Positions 1-6,531 of a stretch of DNA of 12,525 nt are shown one piece after another (within the stretch, counting starts at the first letter, position 1; every line of letters starts with the position of its first letter). The notes beneath the pieces were generated by a model. It saw only the letters and a list, made by a program, of their open reading frames with translations, did not search any database and had not been told where the DNA came from. This DNA comes from Dehalococcoidia bacterium (GTDB lineage Bacteria > Chloroflexota > Dehalococcoidia > Dehalococcoidales > RBG-16-60-22). The translations under genes were made by a program, and so were the position numbers. Location of the stretch: contig JAUWBK010000011.1 in the NCBI GenBank assembly GCA_030605045.1, positions 1-12,525 on the forward strand. The letters run 5' to 3'.

Positions 1-624
1 ATGCTGGATTCAGCGCTCAGGGTGTGTGGTGAAATAGAGCTTCGGGTGATTCATTGCCTCATCGCCAGTCCCGGCGCCGGACTGGACACGATAAAAAGGG
101 TCTACTCTCATCCTCAGGCTCTGGCACAATGTCGCAATTTCTTGAAACATTTGAACGCTGAATTGATTCCTACTTATGATACCGCGGGCAGTGTCAAAAT
201 GATAAAAGAGGAAGGACTAGCAGATAGCGCGGCCATTGCCAGTGCCCGGGCTGCCGAAATTTACGGCATGAAGATAATTGCCCGGGAAATAGAAGATAAC
301 CCGAATAATTTCACCCGCTTTTTTATTTTGTCCAGAGAAGACTCTCCCCCTTCCGGAAATGACAAAACCTCGGTTGTTTTTTCGGTGAAGAATAGGCCGG
401 GAGCATTGTATGGAGCCCTTGATGAGTTTGCCCGCCGAAATATCAATCTGGCCAAGCTCGAGTCAAGGCCAACGAGACAGAAACCTTGGCAATACAATTT
501 TTATCTCGACTTCGAAGGCCACCGTGAGGATAGACCAGCGCAAGAGGCTCTGGAGAATTTGGAAAAAATTTCCATCTTCGTCAAAGTCCTTGGTTCATAT
601 CCCAAGGCAAAAAGAAGACAGTGA
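1..624 (+). CDS. pheA: Prephenate dehydratase, C-terminal part (5' end outside window)
   Basis: This enzyme converts prephenate to phenylpyruvate in cytoplasmic phenylalanine synthesis. The 207 visible codons hold the second half of the dehydratase domain and a C-terminal ACT domain. Visible motifs are GEIELRVIHCL at about residues 10-20, SHPQALAQC at 36-44, DTAGS at 60-64 and the catalytic TRF at 104-106. The ACT domain (about 122-200) has GALY at 134-137 and ESRP at 154-157, the two motifs linked in this family to allosteric phenylalanine binding, so feedback inhibition is likely. The ATG at position 1 aligns with the interior of the family, where roughly 80-100 residues normally precede it. 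The true start therefore lies upstream, and a fused chorismate mutase domain cannot be excluded. The stop codon (622-624) lies inside the ribosome binding site of tyrA, so the two genes are an operon and probably translationally coupled. Confidence 0.95.
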   Translation: MLDSALRVCGEIELRVIHCLIASPGAGLDTIKRVYSHPQALAQCRNFLKHLNAELIPTYDTAGSVKMIKEEGLADSAAIASARAAEIYGMKIIAREIEDNPNNFTRFFILSREDSPPSGNDKTSVVFSVKNRPGALYGALDEFARRNINLAKLESRPTRQKPWQYNFYLDFEGHREDRPAQEALENLEKISIFVKVLGSYPKAKRRQ

Positions 625-629
625 GGTGA
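623..629 (+). promoter_or_regulatory. Shine-Dalgarno site of tyrA, overlapping the pheA stop
   Basis: GAGGTGA at 623-629 overlaps the pheA TGA stop (622-624) and lies 4 nt before GTG 634. This spacing favours GTG 634 over TTG 631 and suggests that ribosomes finishing pheA feed initiation on tyrA. Confidence 0.7.
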
Positions 630-633
630 GTTG

Positions 634-1503
634 GTGAGAATAGCCATAATTGGTGGCTCGGGCAAGATGGGGCGGTGGTTTGCTGACTTTTTATTAAAAG
701 ACGGCAAAGAGGTGGTCATCAGTGGCCGAAACGAAAGCAAGTTACTGGAAGCTAAGCAGCAGTTGGGTGTCGAGGCTGCCTCAAATATGGAAGCAGTCAA
801 AATTGCTGATGCCGTGCTGCTCTCAGTACCGATAGAGAGTTTTGCCGAGGTCGTCAAAGAGATAAGCCCCCACATAAAGCCAAAGCAGGTTGTGGTTGAT
901 ATTACCTCCATCAAGGTCTCTCCGGTGGCAACAATGCACGAGTATCTAAAGACAGGATTGGTGTTGGGTGCGCATCCGTTATTTGGCCCCGGTGCCCGGG
1001 GGGTTGCTAATCAGAATTTTGTGCTGACACCGACCAATGATCAAGAGAGCGCCCTGGCACAAAAAATCAGGGAGTATTTGGAAACTAGAGGTGCTAAAGT
1101 CAGCTTAATGACTCCTCAAGAACATGACGAAAAGATGGCGGTTGTTCTTGGGCTTTCCCATTTTATTGCTATCGTCTCCGCGGATACCTTGCTCGACTCC
1201 GATAAGCTGAAACCGCCCGGGGAAATTGGTGGCATTACCTACAAAGTGTTACTGACCCTGGTAGAAAGTGTTATTTCGGAGGACCCGGAGCTTTATGCTT
1301 CGATACAGATGAATCTACCCGATATCACGGAGATTGAAGAATTATTCCACCAAAAAGTAAAAGAATGGGTAGCTTTGGTGAAGAACAAAGACCGGCAAAA
1401 ATTTATCCGGCAAATGAATGCCTTGAAAGATAGACTCGCAAAGAGCGACCCTGATTTTGGGAAGGCCTACGAAAATATGTATCGGCTTGTCGCCGGATTA
1501 TGA
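634..1503 (+). CDS. tyrA: Prephenate dehydrogenase
   Basis: This enzyme oxidatively decarboxylates prephenate to 4-hydroxyphenylpyruvate with NAD(P)+, toward tyrosine. It has an N-terminal Rossmann fold with IGGSGKMG at about residues 6-13. The catalytic domain shows TSIK at about 91-94, GAHPLFGPG at 112-120 with the catalytic His near 114, and GLSHF at 173-177 with a second conserved His. The pattern TYKVLL...DPELYASIQ near 203-226 resembles archaeal-type TyrA more than the usual bacterial DFTR version. No ACT or chorismate mutase domain is present, and about 289 residues is normal for this compact form. I chose GTG 634 because GAGGTGA at 623-629 is well spaced from it; an in-frame TTG at 631 is only 1 nt from that element. 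The gene follows pheA directly and ends 3 bp from a convergent gene. Confidence 0.93.
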   Translation: MRIAIIGGSGKMGRWFADFLLKDGKEVVISGRNESKLLEAKQQLGVEAASNMEAVKIADAVLLSVPIESFAEVVKEISPHIKPKQVVVDITSIKVSPVATMHEYLKTGLVLGAHPLFGPGARGVANQNFVLTPTNDQESALAQKIREYLETRGAKVSLMTPQEHDEKMAVVLGLSHFIAIVSADTLLDSDKLKPPGEIGGITYKVLLTLVESVISEDPELYASIQMNLPDITEIEELFHQKVKEWVALVKNKDRQKFIRQMNALKDRLAKSDPDFGKAYENMYRLVAGL

Positions 1504-1506
1504 AAG

Positions 1507-1851
1507 CTACTTTACCTCGTATGAGCCAAAAATAAAGTCCAAATCCTCTTGCAGCGCCGAGACCTTATCCGGAGGAAAGAGCTTTTCATCTATATCCAGC
1601 ATCACCTTCGTTTCCGTCTTCACTGAGCCAACCACATGAGCCCTGAGGCATTCCTTTTCCGCCTTTCCCGGCGCTTCCTGAACCTTGAAGGTTAGGGTGC
1701 CACGAGTAATAAATGATGACGTATCACTGGGAAGGGCATATGTTTCCAGCTTCGCTTCACCTGGACTCGTTCCTTGCTTCAGAGCAAAGTCTCTTATCTC
1801 CGCATAAAGAAGTTCGGGATTTACCTCTTTGTATGTCTTCCTAATCTGCAT
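1507..1851 (-). CDS. Conserved-looking hypothetical protein, 114 residues
   Basis: I do not recognise this family. The protein is small, soluble and charged, with no signal peptide, membrane segment, cysteine pair or obvious catalytic motif. It starts MQIRKTYKEV and has a helix-like acidic/basic stretch, then alternating short hydrophobic segments (SSFITRGTLTFKV, HVVGSVKTETKVMLDI) that suggest a beta-rich core, and ends in an acidic helix (ALQEDLDFIFGSYEVK). ATG 1851 was chosen over the upstream in-frame ATG at 1890 because AGAGGA at 1859-1864 is spaced 7 nt from it. In addition, a strong promoter at 1879-1906 would start transcription near 1872, downstream of 1890. The gene lies 3' of stt3 on the same strand but has its own promoter, and it converges on tyrA with 3 bp between stop codons. 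A real gene is likely; its function is unknown. Confidence 0.7.
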   Translation of the reverse strand: MQIRKTYKEVNPELLYAEIRDFALKQGTSPGEAKLETYALPSDTSSFITRGTLTFKVQEAPGKAEKECLRAHVVGSVKTETKVMLDIDEKLFPPDKVSALQEDLDFIFGSYEVK

Positions 1852-1874
1852 CTCTGTTTCCTCTTTCCGCCCTA

Positions 1875-1887
1875 CCTTATGATAAGG
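1875..1887. repeat. 13-bp palindrome covering the -10 box
   Basis: CCTTATGATAAGG is a perfect 6-bp inverted repeat around one central base. It lies on top of the -10 element (1879-1884) of the minus-strand promoter. Its position would suit an operator, but it could be chance: A/T-rich -10 boxes favour short palindromes. Confidence 0.4.
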
Positions 1888-1906
1888 CATTGATGATTTT
1901 TGTCAA
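1879..1906 (-). promoter_or_regulatory. Sigma-70-type promoter of the 114-residue hypothetical gene
   Basis: Reading the minus strand, TTGACA (1906-1901, perfect -35) is followed by a 16-nt spacer and TATCAT (1884-1879, 5 of 6 matches to the -10). The predicted start near 1872 gives a leader of about 20 nt with a Shine-Dalgarno site. It lies in the 85-bp gap between stt3 and the small gene. Confidence 0.75.
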
Positions 1907-1936
1907 GTAAATTTCGCAGGGCTATAGCGGTTGAAC

Positions 1937-4477
1937 TTATTTAATGTACTCAAAAATCTTTACTGATGGGATACCACCCACACCTGGCTGTATTACTGAG
2001 ATATCAGAGCTATAAATCAATTTGAAGCGTTTCAATTCCTCCAACGGTACCGGGCTGATAAATGGACTATCGCTTACTATTCGGTAATTCCCTGACTTCT
2101 GACTTGAAATATAGGCAGTTGCCTCTTCGTAGCTGGGGAAGTCCTCAACACTGGTGACTAGCTTGATGGACACATCTTTCTGGACTATTTTTTCTTCATA
2201 AGAAATTACAATTGATTCTTCAGGGATTACCGCTTGTCCATCAAAGTTGTATAGTCTGACCACCAGTGAGCGGTAGTATTCAGGGTGAAAAAGAGGTATC
2301 GGCACAAGTTCGCCTTTCTCTTTGGGTACGTAGTAGATATCGGAAAATTGAGTTAATTCTTGTTCTGCCCAGCTAACCAGCGCCCAGAATTTGCCGGTAG
2401 CTGTCTGGTGGTCGATAATTATGTAAGAAGATTCCAATTTGTCTATTATTTCCTTCTCCGCTATTATTTCCTCCTCCCATTTTGTTTTCCATTTTATTTC
2501 CTGGGTGGAGTATTCATCCTGAGATACAAAGAATTTAGCCACGTAAGCCCCGCCAGGACCGGGAGTGAGATTTGCTGGTCGGTGGCCAATACGGGTAATC
2601 CAGTAGCCATAGTCAACCCAGGCCATTACCCCATAGGCTGATTCAGGATATTTGTATTTTTCTCCTGGCGGAGGTGGCTCGTAGAGCTGGTAATAGGCGG
2701 CGGGATCACCAAAGGGCTCGGGAGTATTTCCCTTTAGCCAAGTAAGGGAACTATACCAAGCATCAGAAGGGGAAAAGTGGACTTGTGAGGCAGTAGCGAC
2801 TGCCGGGCCAATATTAGGAAAGAAGATGCAGGGAAAGCCGATAATTAAAGCTAAAGCTAAACTTACGTGTCGGGCGGTAAGGTGGAAGCCCACCTGCGGG
2901 CTCTTTTTAGGCTTGGCTTTTTCGCGTGCTGCCGTCTTTGGCGTTTCTGACAACCAGGCTACAACAAACAGCAATAGGTGCCATGAGATGTAGACGATTA
3001 GCAGAGCTACACTAAAAGCGACAAGTAAGGGATTAAGGTTGGAGAAGATGACTAAGAAGACAATCATGACTGCAGAGAAAACTATGTTCAAGTATCTGGC
3101 ATTAGGATGGTTCTCCTTATTGAGCTTAACGAGTAGCCATAATAGGTAGCCGGTGAGCAAGGCGACATTGACGGCAAAGTAGTAGGCGAAACGGCGCTGC
3201 CCCAGGGTGGCAAGAAGTATTATCAGACTCCACACTATCAGAAGGCTTTTCTCGGCATTGCCATGTTTAATAATTAGATAGAGCAAAATGCCTAGGGAGA
3301 TAAAACTGAGGAAAAAACCGGTGGTGAAATTACCCCAGGCAAGCTGAAAAGTGAATTCGCCCCGTGGGGAAAGGAGTGGCTGCATTTCGAGTATGGTACG
3401 GGTACCACCCCAGGTGAAGATGTCGAACCTGTTAAACACTGTCTGGAAGAAGGAAGGGGAAACAGCATAAAAGATGGCAATTGCCACCACACCAAACCCG
3501 ACAATGGTTAATGGATAAAAGAATTGTTTTATTCCCCTACGCGTCATCAATCGAGAGGTGAAGTGCAGGGCTATAGGAAGAAATGAGACAATGAGCAAGG
3601 ATACCCAGGAGAGCAAACTGCGCGAAAATAGCAAATATATTATCAGCGCAGTAAGGAAAAGGATAACACCAACCGGGACTAGATAGTCAGTTGATTGGCG
3701 TTTCAGGTGGTCAATTATGAACTGGATAACGAAGTAGACCGCGATAATGAAAACAAAGAGTAGCGCTCCCATCCAGGTGATGAGGTAGATGCCTAAAAAA
3801 AGACCAGCCAGCAAGCTATAAACAATGGGTTTAGAGATTGCCGTCCAGTCCCGGCTTTGCAGATGGTTGAAAGTTAATCCTCTTTCTCGTGAAGTCTTAA
3901 TTGCCAGAATCAAGAACATCATAGTGGTGGCAGTAAATAATGTTTCAGCAACATGGTGGTCAGTGAAGCCCAGTATTGAGCGCCCCATATACTCACCGGG
4001 CAGTATTGCGATTAGGCCAGCCGAAAGCACACCAGCCCAGCGACCAAATAGTTCTTTACCGATGAAATAAACCGGGATGACCATCAGGGCCGCCAGAACT
4101 GCTGGAAAATACACCGCGACTGCATCAATAGTGTGCTGGGTTGGTGAACCCAACCCAATCACCCAGATAATACCAGCCAGTAGCCAATCATAAAAATGGA
4201 TATTGTCTATGATGATGCCGAAAGGGTATCGCAAGTACGGGTCAAAGTTAGTGAGTTGGGGAAAATTGTGGACCAGGTTGTCCACCAAGCGCATATGGAA
4301 ATAGGCGTCGACACTAGTAAACTTTATCCACTCACCGCTGAAGACCTGGTGATAGGGGAGATAAACTCGAAGAAATAGTGAAATACCGAAGAATAGGACT
4401 AGTATTATGCCAGCAAGAAGCTCAGGGGAAAGTCTATTTTCTTTAGCTTCTGGCTCTTTATTCATTCGCTGGCTCAT
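1937..4477 (-). CDS. STT3/AglB-type oligosaccharyltransferase (GT66 family)
   Basis: This membrane enzyme family transfers a lipid-linked oligosaccharide to Asn in N-X-S/T sequons on the outer face of the cytoplasmic membrane. The 846-residue length matches archaeal AglB. A multi-spanning N-terminal half (about residues 19-560, roughly a dozen hydrophobic segments) precedes a soluble C-terminal domain. Visible family elements are the first acidic motif VDAYFHMR with D57, the second acidic loop FTDHHVAE with D173 and E178, the TIXE motif as TILE 361-364, and QRRF 427-430 carrying the conserved Arg region. The sequon-binding WWDYG motif reads WVDYG at 620-624. A later DHQTATGKFWAL segment (689-700) is AglB-like. 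ATG 4477 or ATG 4465 could be the start; neither has a well-spaced Shine-Dalgarno site. The gene follows rho by 80 nt without a visible terminator. It is rare in bacteria outside a few groups. Its glycan donor and targets are not visible here. Confidence 0.9.
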   Translation of the reverse strand: MSQRMNKEPEAKENRLSPELLAGIILVLFFGISLFLRVYLPYHQVFSGEWIKFTSVDAYFHMRLVDNLVHNFPQLTNFDPYLRYPFGIIIDNIHFYDWLLAGIIWVIGLGSPTQHTIDAVAVYFPAVLAALMVIPVYFIGKELFGRWAGVLSAGLIAILPGEYMGRSILGFTDHHVAETLFTATTMMFLILAIKTSRERGLTFNHLQSRDWTAISKPIVYSLLAGLFLGIYLITWMGALLFVFIIAVYFVIQFIIDHLKRQSTDYLVPVGVILFLTALIIYLLFSRSLLSWVSLLIVSFLPIALHFTSRLMTRRGIKQFFYPLTIVGFGVVAIAIFYAVSPSFFQTVFNRFDIFTWGGTRTILEMQPLLSPRGEFTFQLAWGNFTTGFFLSFISLGILLYLIIKHGNAEKSLLIVWSLIILLATLGQRRFAYYFAVNVALLTGYLLWLLVKLNKENHPNARYLNIVFSAVMIVFLVIFSNLNPLLVAFSVALLIVYISWHLLLFVVAWLSETPKTAAREKAKPKKSPQVGFHLTARHVSLALALIIGFPCIFFPNIGPAVATASQVHFSPSDAWYSSLTWLKGNTPEPFGDPAAYYQLYEPPPPGEKYKYPESAYGVMAWVDYGYWITRIGHRPANLTPGPGGAYVAKFFVSQDEYSTQEIKWKTKWEEEIIAEKEIIDKLESSYIIIDHQTATGKFWALVSWAEQELTQFSDIYYVPKEKGELVPIPLFHPEYYRSLVVRLYNFDGQAVIPEESIVISYEEKIVQKDVSIKLVTSVEDFPSYEEATAYISSQKSGNYRIVSDSPFISPVPLEELKRFKLIYSSDISVIQPGVGGIPSVKIFEYIK

Positions 4478-4557
4478 TCAATGGCATTACCCTTAATCAG
4501 GCAGAGAGGAAGGTTCACCTGATGGGAAGGAGGTTCCTTGGGCACTGATGGACAAAT

Positions 4558-5820
4558 TTACGTCTCCTTGCTCAGGTTAGTCAGGAACTCAGCGTTGGTT
4601 TTGGTCTTGCGTAGGCGGTCGAGAATTCGCTCGGTGGCTTCAACGTAGTTGTTAGAGTCAGAGGCAATCATGGCCACCATGCGCCGCAACAGCCATACTT
4701 GCTTTAGGCTCTCTTCATCGGTTAACAGCTCTTCTCGCCTGGTGCCACTGCGCTGAATATCCATCGCCGGGAAGATGCGGCGCTCCGATAATCGGCGGTC
4801 GAGGTGAAGTTCCAGATTGCCGGTTCCCTTGAATTCCTCATAGATGAGGTCATCCATGCGGCTGCCAGTGTCAACGAGACAGGTGGCAATGATCGTTAAG
4901 CTGCCACCCTCTGCCGTGTTACGGGCAGCGCCGAAAAAACGTTTGGCGGGGTGGAGGGCAACGGGGTCAATACCACCGGACAAGGTGCGACCACTGGAGG
5001 GCATTGCTAGGTTATAGGCTCGAGTAAGGCGGGTAATGCCGTCAAGGAGGATGAAGACATCTTTGCCACTTTCAACGATTCGCTTGGCTCTATCTAGGGC
5101 TAACTCAGCGACGCGGGTCTGGTTTTCCACCAACTCGTCAAAAGTGGCGCCGATCACCTCTCCCTTGACCGAACGCTTCATATCAGTAACCTCTTCCGGT
5201 CGCTCACCAATAAGGCACACGAGCAAGTGAATATCATTATAGTTAACGGTCGCGGCATTGGCGATGGATTTGAGCAGCATTGTCTTGCCGGCCTTAGGTG
5301 GTGACACGATTAAGCCTCGTTGTCCACGACCGATGGGGGCAATCAAGTTGAGCAGACGAGTGGTTAAGTCCTCAGGTGAGCTTTCCAGGTTAATTAATTT
5401 ATCGGGGAAGGTGGCGGTGAGTGAGCCAAAGTGGGGGCGGTCTTTGGTTAGTTCGGGGTTGGTATTGTTAATGGCTACTATCTGGAGTAGACTAAAATAT
5501 TTCTCGTTACTCTTCGGTGGCCTGCCTTGCCCGGTAATCATATCTCCATTGCGCAGACCAAAGCGGCGGATCTGAGATGGAGAGACATAGACATCGGCAT
5601 GGTTGGGCAACAAGGTATCCTGCCTGAGGAAGCCGTAACCATCAGGCATAATATCCAGGATGCCATGACAGAAAGTGTGGCCCTCTTGCTCAATGTCTGA
5701 CCGGAGCAAGAGCATAATAAGGTCTTGCTTATCAAGGCCATCGTGGCTGGAAGTGCCCTTTTCCTTGGCTAGAGCAATTAGCTCTTCCTTGCTTTTCTTT
5801 TCTAGTTCGTCAATGTTCAT
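4558..5820 (-). CDS. rho: Transcription termination factor Rho
   Basis: Rho is a hexameric RNA-dependent ATPase/helicase that terminates transcription. The order is an N-terminal SAP-like helical domain (about residues 1-42), a cold-shock-type RNA-binding domain (48-115) with DGYGFLR at 60-66, and a RecA-like motor. Motor motifs are Walker A PPKAGKTM at 174-181, GERPEEVTDM at 205-214, Walker B VFILLDGITRLTRAYN at 255-270, the Q-loop SSGRTLSGG at 275-283 and the R-loop GTGNLELHLDRR at 332-343. At 420 residues it is standard length, without the long N-terminal insertion of some actinobacterial and other Rho proteins. ATG 5820 is supported by GTGAGGT at 5827-5833, spaced 6 nt. It lies between tal and stt3 on the same strand, probably in one transcript. 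Known rho genes often have autoregulated leaders; the 60-nt gap upstream shows no clear structure. Confidence 0.98.
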   Translation of the reverse strand: MNIDELEKKSKEELIALAKEKGTSSHDGLDKQDLIMLLLRSDIEQEGHTFCHGILDIMPDGYGFLRQDTLLPNHADVYVSPSQIRRFGLRNGDMITGQGRPPKSNEKYFSLLQIVAINNTNPELTKDRPHFGSLTATFPDKLINLESSPEDLTTRLLNLIAPIGRGQRGLIVSPPKAGKTMLLKSIANAATVNYNDIHLLVCLIGERPEEVTDMKRSVKGEVIGATFDELVENQTRVAELALDRAKRIVESGKDVFILLDGITRLTRAYNLAMPSSGRTLSGGIDPVALHPAKRFFGAARNTAEGGSLTIIATCLVDTGSRMDDLIYEEFKGTGNLELHLDRRLSERRIFPAMDIQRSGTRREELLTDEESLKQVWLLRRMVAMIASDSNNYVEATERILDRLRKTKTNAEFLTNLSKET

Positions 5821-5880
5821 GATGTAACCTCACTCCCCAGTTCCTCTCTTCATTCAGAAGGAAGAATTGTTTTCTCAGTT

Positions 5881-6531
5881 CTATTGCGGTGAAACCTTTC
5901 GCCAGTCGGCAAGGAAACGGCTGATGCCAACATCAGTAAGCGGGTGGTTTATCATCTGCATTAGTACATTATAAGGAACGGTGGCAATATGCGCTCCTGC
6001 CTTGGCGGCAGCCACGCAATGTAAAGGGTGGCGAATGCTAGCGGCAATCACCTGGGTGGATAGCTGGTAGTGTTTAAATACATCCACAATTTCTTTTACC
6101 AGCTGCATACCATCATGACCGACATCATCCAATCGGCCGACAAAGGGGCTGACGTAGGTGGCGCCAGCCAGTGCGCCGAGAAGTGCCTGATTCAATGAGA
6201 AACAAAGGGTCATGTTTATTTCGATATTTTCCTTGCTCAGCGCTGATATTGCCTCAAGACCGGCGGCAGTGGCCGGTATCTTAATGGTTACATTGGGTGC
6301 CCAGGAGGCCTTAATTCGAGCTTCTTTAATCATTGATTCAGTGTCTTCGGCGAGCACTTCAACAGAAACCGAGCCGCTGACTATGGAGCAAATGGTTTTA
6401 GTCATAGTTTCGTAGTCAGCCGTTGCCTCTTTGGATACCAGGCTGGGGTTGGTGGTAACACCGCTAACGATGCCTAATTTAGCAGCCTGTCTGATTTGGT
6501 CGATATTGGCGGTATCTAAAAAAATACGCAT
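5881..6531 (-). CDS. tal: Transaldolase, FSA/TalC family
   Basis: This is a small (216-residue) Schiff-base aldolase of the TalC/FsaA family, acting in the non-oxidative pentose phosphate pathway by moving dihydroxyacetone units between sugar phosphates. It opens with MRIFLDTANID and has GVTTNPSL at 24-31. The Schiff-base lysine is K84 in NVTIKIPAT, equivalent to K85 of E. coli FsaA. YVSPFVGRLDD at 126-136 has Phe (F130) where fructose-6-phosphate aldolase has its catalytic Tyr131, and matches the ISPFVGR of E. coli TalB. This favours transaldolase over FSA activity; the name is an inference from that residue. The ATG directly follows the pyrG stop (TAAATG), with GTGGGGAC just upstream, so translation is probably coupled to pyrG. 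Ribose-5-phosphate made by this route is the substrate of the divergent prs product. Confidence 0.93.
   Translation of the reverse strand: MRIFLDTANIDQIRQAAKLGIVSGVTTNPSLVSKEATADYETMTKTICSIVSGSVSVEVLAEDTESMIKEARIKASWAPNVTIKIPATAAGLEAISALSKENIEINMTLCFSLNQALLGALAGATYVSPFVGRLDDVGHDGMQLVKEIVDVFKHYQLSTQVIAASIRHPLHCVAAAKAGAHIATVPYNVLMQMINHPLTDVGISRFLADWRKVSPQ

Noticed and set aside
1..3. ATG at the first base as the true start of pheA
   Set aside because: The sequence aligns with the interior of the prephenate dehydratase domain, so the catalytic N-terminal part must lie upstream of the window.
501..914. A 137-codon minus-strand frame across the pheA-tyrA junction
   Set aside because: It overlaps two well-supported genes on the other strand, and its Ser/Thr-rich composition is typical of reverse-frame translation.
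4510..4545. Possible terminator between rho and stt3
   Set aside because: Only a 5-bp stem with a 3-nt loop (AAGGA/TCCTT) is present, and no T-run follows in the direction of transcription.
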